A stretch of 57,546 nucleotides of DNA from an uncultured Lachnospiraceae bacterium (GTDB lineage: Bacteria > Bacillota > Clostridia > Lachnospirales > Lachnospiraceae). Position numbers and translations under genes: made by a program. The stretch covers positions 1 to 57,546 of the forward strand of contig CAJUFL010000024.1 of assembly GCA_910585605.1 (NCBI GenBank). Reading direction: 5' to 3'. The notes below the pieces were generated by a model. It saw only the letters and a list, made by a program, of their open reading frames with translations, searched no databases and had not been told where the DNA came from. Shown here in pieces: positions 43,703-52,648 of this stretch; position 1 is the stretch's first letter, and the number at the start of each line of letters is the position of its first letter.

Positions 43703-44545
43703 TTACTTAATACTGAAACATTCCCGGCACATCCAATCTTCAAATTCCTGTATATACATTTTTTCAGATGCCTGTTGTTCTTCTGCATTCAATTCATAGT
43801 ATTCTTCATTTAAAAACTCATATTTATCAACAATAATACCATTTCTAATATGGTAAACCGACGGAACCCAATCAATTTGATATCGTTCTTTTATTTCATC
43901 ATAGACTGAAGCATCTTTTTCATTGTCAGAATCTGCCAAATCTCTATATGTTTTAATATTAAAATAATAAATACCCATTCCTGGATTTTCAGAAATATAT
44001 TGCTCCACTATCGGATAAAATTTTTGACAGTCTCGGCAATCCTCCCTGCCAATATATAAGAAAAAGTCTATATTTGTTTCTGTTTTCCTATCCAACCCCT
44101 CATAATCAATCTCTTTTAATTCATCAAACCTTTCTTCTTCAATATTAATCTGGGTCACTGCCATCTCTATATCTTCCTTATTGTCCAAATTTCGATATAT
44201 GTATACCCTTCCTTTCGTTACAATGATAAGTGCAGGAGTCATTGTTATTTCAAACTGTATAAATTTTTCTTTTTCATCTTCACTCATTTTATCTGCATCA
44301 AGATAACTGACTGCCACATTTTTTTCCACCATAATTTTATCAATAATCTTAGAAAACTCCCTGCATTCTCCACAATCTTCCTGTCCATAATAAACTATTA
44401 TATCCTCACCATTATGTACTGTCTCAAGCACTCGATCCATCCCTACCTGCTGCATGGTATCTTGATTGCTATGCAGCATCCAAAAAACTCCTGCTAATAA
44501 TAAGAATAAAAATATCAAAATCAGCCAAATAAATTGCCTTTTCAT
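43703..44545 (-). CDS. Membrane-anchored tandem thioredoxin-like protein (CGEC, CRDC, CREC)
   Basis: A 280-residue protein with an N-terminal anchor (about 5-23) and two thioredoxin-like domains. Domain 1 has C58-G-E-C61 and a TMTPALIIV cis-proline loop; domain 2 has C170-R-D-C173 and DWVPSVYHIRNG. A third CxxC (C273-R-E-C276) lies four residues from the end and could relay electrons to or from a partner. AAAGGGA precedes the ATG. It is the first gene of the peptide operon, 15 bases before the second thioredoxin-like gene. Confidence 0.82.
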   Translation of the reverse strand: MKRQFIWLILIFLFLLLAGVFWMLHSNQDTMQQVGMDRVLETVHNGEDIIVYYGQEDCGECREFSKIIDKIMVEKNVAVSYLDADKMSEDEKEKFIQFEITMTPALIIVTKGRVYIYRNLDNKEDIEMAVTQINIEEERFDELKEIDYEGLDRKTETNIDFFLYIGREDCRDCQKFYPIVEQYISENPGMGIYYFNIKTYRDLADSDNEKDASVYDEIKERYQIDWVPSVYHIRNGIIVDKYEFLNEEYYELNAEEQQASEKMYIQEFEDWMCRECFSIK

Positions 44546-44612
44546 ATAGCATCATTTCCCTTTCTCAAGCACATAAAAACATCTTTCCTTCTCCTAACTA
44601 CAATTCACACTT

Positions 44613-44673
44613 ATTATACCACTTATAGCCAAATGCTTTGTGAGGTATCACTCGACATTTTTTGACAATTTGC
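44613..44673 (-). promoter_or_regulatory. Promoter region of the cysteine-rich peptide operon
   Basis: A TATAAT -10 box lies at 44613-44618, with a poor -35 (ACAAAG) at 17 bases. On the plus strand TTGACAATTTGC occurs at 44662, with a weaker TCGACATTTT ten bases before. TTGACAATTT is also the third repeat of the esaA control region, so the same regulator could act on both, but one clear copy is weak evidence. Confidence 0.4.
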
Positions 44674-44751
44674 AACAAAAAAAACATCTAGTCTTCTGTC
44701 CTGTCAGATACCCGATAGCCTGTAATCTTTCCCACGGCAGAGCCTCCATAC

Positions 44752-44806
44752 AAAAATCCCCCAAAGGACAGCCTGATATTTATCGGCTGCCCCCTGGAGG
44801 GATTTT
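44752..44806 (-). terminator. Terminator after ileS
   Basis: A long stem, AAAATCCC-TCCAGGGGGCAGCC against GGCTGTCCTTTGGGGGATTTT on the minus strand, with an 11-base loop. The A/T-rich ends give a T-run in either direction, so it could stop transcription both ways. It lies about 90 bases beyond the ileS stop codon. The 349-base stretch 44546-44894 otherwise holds only the peptide operon promoter. Confidence 0.85.
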
Positions 44807-44894
44807 ATGCTGTATTCTTTTATTCAATTATGCTTCGGTTCCGTATTTCCCCAGCAGAATCTTTCTTCTGCCTAAACTACTACACCTTTTTATT

Positions 44895-47800
44895 TCAATT
44901 CTTCGTAACGCCCAAATCAACTTTCTCACCATTAATATTCCAGTTCTTGGTATAACCCTTTGCCTCGTCATACTCGATACCAGTAGCCAGCACATCACTG
45001 AAGATTGTTTCCTCATTTTTCTTCATAATTCCGGCAATCTTATCATTTCCGGCAACCGAAATCGTAATCTGATCCATTACCTCAAAGCCAGCTTCCTTCC
45101 GCATGGTCTGTACCTTGGAAATGATTTCACGAACAAAGCCTTCCTCTAACAGCTCTTCCGTCAGCTGGATATCTAGTACTACAGTAACCAATGCATCTGC
45201 TTCCGTCACATAATCATCAGACTTGGCAAGCTCAATCAGTAAATCCTCCTCTGCAAGGGATACGGAAACTCCATTCACATCAAACTTCAATGCACCCTCA
45301 TTCTTTAAGGTATTCATCGCTTCATTGCCATTAACATTTGACAAATATTCCCGGATTCCGTTTAACTGCTTACCGTATTTCGGACCGACTGTTTTTAACT
45401 GCGGTTTAAAACTGTATGAACTGAATTCCGATACATCCTCCTTAAATGTGACTGCTTTCACATTTAACTCATCCTCAATAATTTCCTTATAGAAATCCGA
45501 AAGCTCTTTTTCCGCCTTTACATACATATTGCCGATTGGCTGTCTGTTCTTGATATTAGCACTGTTTCTTGCTGCACGTCCTAATACAACAATCTTAAGT
45601 ACCTCGTCCATATCCGCCTCAAGCTCTTTATCCACAAGCTTTTCATCACAGACAGGGAAATCACACAAATGGATACTCTTCGGAGCTGTCTTGTCTACGC
45701 TCATCACCAGATTCTGATAAATATCCTCTGTCATAAACGGAATCATCGGAGCCGCTACCTTACAAATGGTAACAAGGGCAGTATAAAGAGTCATATATGC
45801 ATTAATCTTATCCTGTTCCATTCCCTTTGCCCAGAAACGCTCACGGGAACGTCTTACATACCAGTTACTCATATCATCCACGAACTCACTCATGGCTCTA
45901 GCAGCCTCAGGAATCCGGTAACTGCCAAGATTCTCATCCACCGTCTTCACAACCGTGTTAAGCTTGGAAAGCAGCCATTTATCCATAACCGGAAGCTTAT
46001 CATACTCCAAGGTATATTTTGTCGGGTCAAAATTGTCAATATTCGCATACAGCACATAAAATGCATAAGTATTCCACAATGTACCCATGAATTTACGCTG
46101 ACCCTCCACTACCGCATCCTCATGGAACCGGTTTGGCAGCCATGGTGCAGAATTCGTATAGAAATACCAGCGGATGGCATCTGCTCCATACTGGTTTAAT
46201 GCCTCCATCGGGTCTACCGCATTTCCTTTTGATTTACTCATCTTCTGACCGTCTTTATCCTGTACATGACCAAGAACGATGACATTCTTGTATGGTGCCT
46301 CATTGAAGATCAGGGTCGAAATCGCCATCAGGGAATAAAACCACCCTCTGGTCTGGTCAACTGCTTCGGAAATAAAGTCCGCAGGGAAATTCTCCTTGAA
46401 AATATCCTCATTTTCAAATGGATAATGCCACTGTGCAAACGGCATGGCACCGGAATCAAACCAGCAGTCAATTACCTCCGGCACTCTCTTCATTTCCTTC
46501 CCACAGTCCGGACATTTAATCGTCACGGCATCAATGTACGGGCGGTGCAGTTCGATATCCTCCGGACAGTTATCACTCATTTCCTTAAGCTCTGCGATAG
46601 AACCGATGGCGTGACGCTTTCCACACTCACATTCCCAGATATTAAGCGGAGTTCCCCAGTAACGGTTACGGGAAATTCCCCAGTCCTGCACGTTCTTTAA
46701 CCAGTCGCCAAACCGTCCTTTTCCGATAGACTCCGGAATCCAGTTTACAGTATCATTATTGCGAATCAAGTCCTCACGGACCTCTGTCATTTTTACAAAC
46801 CATGTATCTCTTGCATAGTAAATAAGCGGTGTATCACATCTCCAGCAGAACGGATAGTCATGCTCGAACTTCGGTGCATCAAACAGCAGCCCCCTGTTAT
46901 CCAGATCCACTAACACCTTCGGGTCTGCATCCTTTACAAACAATCCGGCAAATGGGGTTTCCTCCGTTAAGTTACCCTTACCATCCACAAACTGTACAAA
47001 TGGAAGGTCATATTTCCTTCCCACCTGTGCATCATCCTCACCAAATGCAGGTGCGATATGAACGATACCGGTACCATCTGTCATGGTAACATAGGAGTCA
47101 CAGGTAATAAAATGCCCTTTCTTCTTTTGTTTTTCCGCTACTTCTGCGGCACAGGCAAATAAAGGCTCATACTCCTTATGCTCCAGATCCGTACCCACAT
47201 AAGTTTCCAATACTTCATAAGCCGGAACATTATTCTTGGCATCTGCCAGCTTACCTAAAACCTTTTCAAGAAGTGCCTGGGCCATATAATAAGCATTCCC
47301 ATCTGCCGCTTTTACCTTGCAGTAGGTCTCATCCGGATTCACACAGAGTGCCACATTAGACGGCAGTGTCCAAGGGGTGGTTGTCCATGCCAGAAAATAG
47401 GCATCTTCCCCAATCACTTTAAACCGCACAATAGCGGAACGTTCCTTCACCGCCTTATAACCCTGTGCCACTTCATGGCTGGAAAGCGGTGTTCCACAGC
47501 GAGGACAGTAAGGTACAATCTTAAAGCCTTTATACAATAAATCCCTGTCCCAGATTTTCTTCAGTGCCCACCACTCGGACTCGATAAAATCATTGTGATA
47601 GGTTACATACGGATCATCCATATCTGCCCAGAATCCAACCTTTCCGGAAAATTCCTCCCACATTCCCTTGTATTTCCACACAGATTCCTTACACTTTGTG
47701 ATAAACGGGTCAAGACCATATTCCTCAATCTGTTCCTTACCATCAATTCCAAGCAGCTTCTCTACCTCTAACTCTACCGGCAATCCATGGGTATCCCAGC

Positions 47801-48050
47801 CCGCCTTACGGATAATCTTGTGTCCCTTCATAGTCTGGTATCTCGGAATCATATCCTTGATAACACGGGTCAGTACATGACCAATATGCGGCTTTCCATT
47901 GGCCGTCGGCGGTCCGTCATAAAAGGTGTATACCGGTTTGCCTTCCTTCTCCTCAATGGACTGCTCAAAAATCTTGTTCTCTTTCCAAAAATCAAGCGTC
48001 TTTTGTTCGCGTTCTACAAAATTCAAGTTTGTTGATACTTTTTCGTACAT
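44895..48050 (-). CDS. ileS: Isoleucyl-tRNA synthetase
   Basis: A 1,051-residue class I synthetase that charges tRNA-Ile with isoleucine. It has HIGH at 55-58 (NGKPHIGHV), the editing-domain motifs TTPWTLPSN and GWDTHGLPVE, KMSKS near 601-605 and a long C-terminal anticodon domain. The signature FYDGPPTANGKPHIGHV and the length fit the eukaryote-like type 2 group rather than the shorter bacterial type 1; in other species type 2 enzymes are linked to mupirocin tolerance. It lies behind a T-box with an isoleucine codon, separated from it by a lipoprotein gene, so all three belong to one control unit. Confidence 0.97.
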   Translation of the reverse strand: MYEKVSTNLNFVEREQKTLDFWKENKIFEQSIEEKEGKPVYTFYDGPPTANGKPHIGHVLTRVIKDMIPRYQTMKGHKIIRKAGWDTHGLPVELEVEKLLGIDGKEQIEEYGLDPFITKCKESVWKYKGMWEEFSGKVGFWADMDDPYVTYHNDFIESEWWALKKIWDRDLLYKGFKIVPYCPRCGTPLSSHEVAQGYKAVKERSAIVRFKVIGEDAYFLAWTTTPWTLPSNVALCVNPDETYCKVKAADGNAYYMAQALLEKVLGKLADAKNNVPAYEVLETYVGTDLEHKEYEPLFACAAEVAEKQKKKGHFITCDSYVTMTDGTGIVHIAPAFGEDDAQVGRKYDLPFVQFVDGKGNLTEETPFAGLFVKDADPKVLVDLDNRGLLFDAPKFEHDYPFCWRCDTPLIYYARDTWFVKMTEVREDLIRNNDTVNWIPESIGKGRFGDWLKNVQDWGISRNRYWGTPLNIWECECGKRHAIGSIAELKEMSDNCPEDIELHRPYIDAVTIKCPDCGKEMKRVPEVIDCWFDSGAMPFAQWHYPFENEDIFKENFPADFISEAVDQTRGWFYSLMAISTLIFNEAPYKNVIVLGHVQDKDGQKMSKSKGNAVDPMEALNQYGADAIRWYFYTNSAPWLPNRFHEDAVVEGQRKFMGTLWNTYAFYVLYANIDNFDPTKYTLEYDKLPVMDKWLLSKLNTVVKTVDENLGSYRIPEAARAMSEFVDDMSNWYVRRSRERFWAKGMEQDKINAYMTLYTALVTICKVAAPMIPFMTEDIYQNLVMSVDKTAPKSIHLCDFPVCDEKLVDKELEADMDEVLKIVVLGRAARNSANIKNRQPIGNMYVKAEKELSDFYKEIIEDELNVKAVTFKEDVSEFSSYSFKPQLKTVGPKYGKQLNGIREYLSNVNGNEAMNTLKNEGALKFDVNGVSVSLAEEDLLIELAKSDDYVTEADALVTVVLDIQLTEELLEEGFVREIISKVQTMRKEAGFEVMDQITISVAGNDKIAGIMKKNEETIFSDVLATGIEYDEAKGYTKNWNINGEKVDLGVTKN

Positions 48051-48083
48051 TGTAATATCCTTCCTTCCATTTATACTGCTTTG

Positions 48084-48605
48084 TTAATCCTTTAGATAAT
48101 TCTTCTCCTTAAACACCTCTGCTGTTTCCCCATTATATAGTCCTTCATATATAGCACTGCCATCTACAGCAACAAATAAATCCGCAAGTCTCGATGAATG
48201 ATCATCCACCAGCCAGCTCCATACAAACATATGATACCCTGTCCCTTCAATCGTAAAAGTATCCACATACCCAAAAGAATATGTATTATCGGTTTCCTCA
48301 TCCTTTTCACCCAATGTTTGAAATAAAAGCTTCTCAGCCTCCTCCGAAGTCATATCCCCGCTGCCGGTTTCCTGTGTTCCGGTATCCGATTCTTCTGTCA
48401 CATTTCCCTTATTACTGCCGTCCGTCTCCTGCGTATCGGAATCTTCCGTTGTTACCTGCGTGGTTTCCTCTTCCGTTGACAATGCTTCTGTCCCTATTTC
48501 CGTCGTTGTCATTTCCCGGGTATTCAGGCTGTTTTCTTTCCCACAGGCTAATATTCCCAATATTAATATTCCTGCAACAAGCAAATATAAACTCCTTTTT
48601 TTCAT
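48084..48605 (-). CDS. Lipoprotein of unknown function between T-box and ileS
   Basis: A 173-residue lipoprotein: signal peptide MKKRSLYLLVAGILILG with lipobox ILAC, a Thr/Glu-rich linker (about 30-85, low complexity), then a small folded domain (TSEEAEKLLFQTLGEKDE, YVDTFTIEGTGYHMFVWSW). AAAGGAG precedes the ATG at 48605. It begins 34 bases after the T-box terminator and ends 33 bases before ileS, so it should be controlled by tRNA-Ile charging. No function is recognised. Confidence 0.8.
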   Translation of the reverse strand: MKKRSLYLLVAGILILGILACGKENSLNTREMTTTEIGTEALSTEEETTQVTTEDSDTQETDGSNKGNVTEESDTGTQETGSGDMTSEEAEKLLFQTLGEKDEETDNTYSFGYVDTFTIEGTGYHMFVWSWLVDDHSSRLADLFVAVDGSAIYEGLYNGETAEVFKEKNYLKD

Positions 48606-48639
48606 ACTTCTACTCCTTTCTGCTAAATTAAATTCATAT

Positions 48640-49002
48640 AAAAAGCCCTTCCCATCCTGTATCAGGACGAAAAGGGCACCATTCGCTATACCACCTAATA
48701 CGCTGTACTCTGCAAAAATGTATAGCCTCTACAATGATACCGAAATTTCTGCTAAGGCTATCCTCTGCTTTCATACATGGTTTCTGTAACGGGAAACAAC
48801 CGTTGAATCCTATTAGGTTCCATTATATAAAACCGTTCAGTTCAAAACTCCGGAGTGATATTCCCTGATTTACTACTCCTGCCTGCCTTCCACCATCACA
48901 GACTCTCTTGTTTGGAAATACCATCGTTTATTTATCCTTGCTATTCCAAAACAGTTTCATAAAAAAGGTACTGTCTCCTTCATTGTCTTTAATACATAAA
49001 TT
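48640..49002 (-). promoter_or_regulatory. T-box riboswitch with AUC (Ile) specifier and terminator
   Basis: Read on the minus strand, the leader shows an AGAGAG element and GGTGGAAGG typical of stem I, a specifier stretch GGGAATATCACTCCGG with the isoleucine codon AUC at 48857-48859, and the T-box sequence AGGTGGTATAGCGAATGGTGCCC at 48674-48696. The terminator follows: AAAGGGC... pairs across TTCGTCCTGATACAGGATGGG to GCCCTTTTT at 48640-48679. Uncharged tRNA-Ile should stabilise the antiterminator and switch on the lipoprotein and ileS. The structural pieces are in the right order and spacing. Confidence 0.92.
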
Positions 49003-49009
49003 TAAGAAA

Positions 49010-49038
49010 AATATAGCATTTTAAACAGGGGTTGTCAA
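49010..49038 (-). promoter_or_regulatory. Sigma-A promoter of the T-box/ileS unit
   Basis: TTGACA at 49033-49038 and TATATT at 49010-49015 are separated by exactly 17 bases. Transcription should start near 49002, just before the T-box stem I region. Confidence 0.85.
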
Positions 49039-49050
49039 ATAATTTTTCCC

Positions 49051-49078
49051 TTGACAGGAAAGACTATTGTCCTGTCAA
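49051..49078 (-). terminator. Inverted repeat after the SH3-like protein gene
   Basis: A perfect 9-bp inverted repeat, TTGACAGGA and TCCTGTCAA, with a 10-base loop begins one base after the gene's stop codon. On the minus strand it is followed by GGGAAAAATT, not a pure T-run, so it is a weak terminator at best. Confidence 0.4.
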
Positions 49079-49079
49079 C

Positions 49080-49967
49080 TCAGCCTGCAAACATAGCTTC
49101 TTTAAAATCCTGCTTATATTTATATTTGCTGGCACATGGAATATATACGGTTTTCCCTTTTCGATTCTTTATCTGAAAATATACCTTGTTCTTTTTAAAA
49201 ACAACCCTGTTGATCTTAACAGTCTCCCCTTTCTTTACAGTATACACTGCTTTCCGGGAGCCTGCCTTTTTATATGCCTTAAGCTTCTTTCCCGCCGTCC
49301 ACTTATTTTTAACCGGCATGGTTTTATACCGGATTTTAAAACTGTCTGCCGTTCGCTCGAAGCTCTCATGACGTTCCTGACATTTACATATCATATACTG
49401 GAATTTCATCGTCCAATGCGTAATACCGGTCGTAAAAAATTGTGCCCCTGCATCTGCAATCAGATAGTTTCCAGACACCTTTGTAATCGTTACATGATAA
49501 TAGTTTCCATATTTTGAATACGGCTCCTGAAAATCACATATACTTTCTAATTGACCATTCCTCAGTGCATATAATCCATGCATACAATCATCATCACTGC
49601 CAACCGTACTTTCAATATCCACAAATGTTCTTCCGTTTTGCAAAGTAATTAACGAAAGCTGCCAATATGGATACCCATTTCTGGTCTGTTCAAATACAAC
49701 ATCGTTATTTATATATATACGCAAGGTTCCGGTTTCCTCTGTGCTTTCTATGCTTTTCTTTGCAGTCTTTGAGCCCATCGTCACTGCTGCTTTAAATGTA
49801 TCTGCTATTCCATCACTGTCCAAATCATATTGATTATATACCGTTCCAATTTCTATCTCCTTAACTCCACATTGTAATGCCTTGACTTTTTGGGTTGTGG
49901 CAAGCACGAATATACTGCTTAATATAAGTGCATATCTTATTTTTCCCTTAATGTTATGCCAGTTCAT
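49080..49967 (-). CDS. Secreted protein with C-terminal SH3-like domain, unknown
   Basis: A 295-residue protein with an N-terminal hydrophobic signal (about 11-25, ALILSSIFVLATT), a central region with YDLDSDGIADTFKAAV (a calcium-site-like DxDxDG run), and a basic C-terminal part (LKAYKKAGSRKAVYTVKKG, VYFQIKNRKGKTVYIP) with the spacing of a bacterial SH3 domain. GGAAGGAG precedes the ATG. It may bind the cell wall. No enzyme motif is visible. Confidence 0.7.
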   Translation of the reverse strand: MNWHNIKGKIRYALILSSIFVLATTQKVKALQCGVKEIEIGTVYNQYDLDSDGIADTFKAAVTMGSKTAKKSIESTEETGTLRIYINNDVVFEQTRNGYPYWQLSLITLQNGRTFVDIESTVGSDDDCMHGLYALRNGQLESICDFQEPYSKYGNYYHVTITKVSGNYLIADAGAQFFTTGITHWTMKFQYMICKCQERHESFERTADSFKIRYKTMPVKNKWTAGKKLKAYKKAGSRKAVYTVKKGETVKINRVVFKKNKVYFQIKNRKGKTVYIPCASKYKYKQDFKEAMFAG

Positions 49968-50101
49968 TCTACATTACTCCTTCCCAACTGCAAATTTTCC
50001 AAACAAATCATCGTATTTTGCATATTTCACCGAAAAAACTTTAACAGGTTCACATCCATTATCTAGATATTATCCTCTTTTCTCTCCTCACAGTCAGTCT
50101 A

Positions 50102-50323
50102 TCATACCACAAACAATGCCCATATCACAAGAACACACAGACAGATTACAATTACAATGACTACCTGAATATAATCTTTTTTAGTGAAAGCCTTTATCTC
50201 CTTTTCCATACCATTATATTTCCATTTGATAAGCTTAATTTGGGCTTCCAGTGCCTTATAATCCAAATCCTCATTAGATTCTTCCCCGTCTGTTTTTTCT
50301 GATAACGCATCCTGTTCTTCCAT
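50102..50323 (-). CDS. Small tail-anchored membrane protein
   Basis: A 73-residue protein: acidic N-terminus (EEQDALSEKTDGEES), a central charged helix and a C-terminal membrane helix (about 53-71, VVIVIVICLCVLVIWAL). AGGGGG precedes the ATG. It stands alone, divergent from pncB. No family is recognised. The spacers 49968-50101 and 50324-50522 hold no other gene that I can support. Confidence 0.6.
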   Translation of the reverse strand: MEEQDALSEKTDGEESNEDLDYKALEAQIKLIKWKYNGMEKEIKAFTKKDYIQVVIVIVICLCVLVIWALFVV

Positions 50324-50522
50324 CCGATCGCCCCCTGATCATTTATTACCCTGCTGCATTAAGATGGTTTACGCTATCTTCCTTTTAACAAATAATAAAA
50401 CCTGTCTATTTGCAAATACAAATATAAATTGACCTTGCTTAATCAAATTTTAAGAAATAACACATTTACTAACTTTTATAAGTATGATAGACTATTTATT
50501 ATCTTTATGCAAGGAGGCATTT

Positions 50523-51980
50523 ATGGCTTATCAGAATTTAACACTGCTGACGGATCTTTATGAGCTTACCATGATGCAGGGATACTTTAATGAGAAAAGC
50601 AACGATACCGTTGTATTTGATGCCTTTTACCGAAGAAATCCTTCCGGCAATGGTTATGCCATAACAGCAGGTTTGGAACAGATTATTGAATACGTTAAGA
50701 ATTTATCATTTGCCTATGATGATATTGATTACTTAAGAGGACTGGGAATTTTTTCTGATGACTTTCTGGAATATCTGGCCGGCTTTCATTTTACTGGTGA
50801 TATCTATGCAATTCCAGAAGGCAGCATTGTCTTTCCACAGGAACCATTGGTCAAGGTAATCGCTCCCATTATGGAAGCACAGCTTGTAGAAACCGCTATT
50901 TTGAATATTCTGAACCATCAGAGCCTGATCGCAACAAAAGCATCCCGTGTATGTTTTGCTGCAAATGGTGATGGTATTATGGAATTCGGATTACGACGTG
51001 CCCAGGGACCGGATGCTGGAACTTTAGGTGCAAGAGCCGCTGTAATCGGAGGGTGTATCGGAACCTCCAATGTCCTTTGCGGACAAATTTTTGATATTCC
51101 GGTATCGGGCACCCATGCCCACAGCTGGATCATGAGTTTCCCAGATGAATATACGGCATTTAAGACTTATGCGGATATGTACCCTGATGCCTGCATTTTA
51201 TTAGTAGATACATATGATACCCTTAAATCCGGTGTGCCAAATGCCATTCGTGTATTTGAGGAAATGAAAGCTGCCGGCATTTCTTCCAAAAAATATGGTA
51301 TCCGCTTAGACAGCGGCGACCTTGCATACCTTTCCAAAAAAGCAAGAAAAATGCTGGATGCCGCCGGATTTCCCGATGCAGTCATTTCTGCTTCCTCTGA
51401 TTTGGACGAGTACCTGATCGACAGCTTAAAAACCCAAGGGGCCGCTATCACATCCTGGGGTGTTGGCACCAACCTCATTACTTCTGCGGATTGTCCTGCA
51501 TTTGGCGGTGTATACAAATTGGCCGCCATCAAGAAGGAAGGGGAAGAACAATTTACTGCAAAGATTAAAATATCAGAAAACCCAGCCAAGATTACGAATC
51601 CCGGCAACAAAACAGTATTCCGTCTCATTGACAAAGAGACCGGCAAATTAAAAGCTGACCTGATCGCCCTGGCTGACGAAGTATATGATACCTCCAAGGA
51701 CTTAGAGATCTTCCATCCCATTGATACATGGAAACGCTCTACCTTAAAGGGTGGAACCTATGAGATAGAGGAAATCTTAATCCCCATTTTTAAAAAAGGA
51801 CAGTGTGTCTATGACTCTCCAAAAACCATGGATATCCGGGCATTCTGTCAGCGGGAATTAGACCTGTTATGGGACGAGTCCAAACGTCTTGTAAACCCTC
51901 AGGAGGTTTATGTAGATTTATCCAGGCCTTTATATGATTTGAAAATGAACTTATTGAATAAAAGGGGGAATAAAGCATGA
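50523..51980 (+). CDS. pncB: Nicotinate phosphoribosyltransferase
   Basis: A 485-residue enzyme that joins nicotinate and PRPP in NAD salvage. It starts MAYQNLTLLTDLYELTMMQGY, the classic family opening; the ATG at 50523 has AAGGAGG five bases upstream, so the in-frame ATG at 50484 is rejected. The active-site motifs GTHAHSWIMSF and RLDSGDLAYLSKKARKMLD are present, as is the EFGLRRAQGPDAG region. The length is normal for the Gram-positive type. It overlaps the next gene by ATGA. Confidence 0.97.
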   Translation: MAYQNLTLLTDLYELTMMQGYFNEKSNDTVVFDAFYRRNPSGNGYAITAGLEQIIEYVKNLSFAYDDIDYLRGLGIFSDDFLEYLAGFHFTGDIYAIPEGSIVFPQEPLVKVIAPIMEAQLVETAILNILNHQSLIATKASRVCFAANGDGIMEFGLRRAQGPDAGTLGARAAVIGGCIGTSNVLCGQIFDIPVSGTHAHSWIMSFPDEYTAFKTYADMYPDACILLVDTYDTLKSGVPNAIRVFEEMKAAGISSKKYGIRLDSGDLAYLSKKARKMLDAAGFPDAVISASSDLDEYLIDSLKTQGAAITSWGVGTNLITSADCPAFGGVYKLAAIKKEGEEQFTAKIKISENPAKITNPGNKTVFRLIDKETGKLKADLIALADEVYDTSKDLEIFHPIDTWKRSTLKGGTYEIEEILIPIFKKGQCVYDSPKTMDIRAFCQRELDLLWDESKRLVNPQEVYVDLSRPLYDLKMNLLNKRGNKA

Positions 51981-52387
51981 TTAAGGAAGACCGTAGATTA
52001 TGGAAACTGATACTGCTTACCATACCTACCTTTGGAATTTATAACATTGTATTCTGGTTTCAGTTTACAAGAGATTTGAATGAAATGAACAGAGAGGATA
52101 AGCGAATCAAGAATTATATCCTCGTATGGTTCTTATCTATTCTCACTCTGGGGATTTACCGCTGGGTATGGTTCTTCTATCTGGAAGACCGGATTCAGGT
52201 TACTGGTGAACGAATGGGAATGCGAATCAATCCCGGTCCTGGCACCGTACTCGGCTGGAAGCTTTTTGGGACCTTCATCCTGGTTGGCCCTTTTATCGCA
52301 AATTATTTTGTAATCCGGAATATGAACCGGCTGGCAAAAGAATATAATACAGGCATCAAAAAGAAAACCAAGGTTCTAAAGAATTAA
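51977..52387 (+). CDS. DUF4234 membrane protein
   Basis: A 136-residue protein with three hydrophobic segments, ITLxxPTFGIYN-like opening, NYILVWFLSILTLGIYRWVWF in the middle and a charged C-terminus ending in repeated lysines. The two TxGIY turns are typical of DUF4234. It is translationally coupled to pncB (ATGA) and ends at a strong terminator. A link to nicotinate metabolism is not shown by the sequence. Confidence 0.85.
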   Translation: MIKEDRRLWKLILLTIPTFGIYNIVFWFQFTRDLNEMNREDKRIKNYILVWFLSILTLGIYRWVWFFYLEDRIQVTGERMGMRINPGPGTVLGWKLFGTFILVGPFIANYFVIRNMNRLAKEYNTGIKKKTKVLKN

Positions 52388-52395
52388 CAAAAGAA

Positions 52396-52478
52396 CTGCC
52401 ATACGCATTTAACAGAATAACACGATACTTTCCTGTCATCGCTTATTCTTATTTAAATGTGTATGGCAGATTTTTTTT
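52396..52478 (+). terminator. Terminator of the pncB operon
   Basis: CTGCCATACGCATTTAA pairs with TTAAATGTGTATGGCAG (one G-U pair), with a long loop, followed by TTTTTTTT. It starts eight bases after the DUF4234 stop. The rest of the spacer up to 52648 is AT-rich, with nothing recognisable. Confidence 0.85.
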
Positions 52479-52648
52479 GATTTTTTTGCAAATTACGCAT
52501 TTATTGATATAATTTAGGTCTTAAAACCAATTGCATTTTAACAGTACCTAATTTATTCAAAATACAAGATACAATTTATTCATCCACCCTCTCTTTAAAA
52601 ATCTTCAGTCATGATTCCGTTATTCCCTACTTTCGCATATACATTCCA

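Noticed and set aside
50484..50522. Earlier ATG for pncB
   Set aside because: The strong AAGGAGG lies after it and right before ATG 50523, which gives the conserved family N-terminus.
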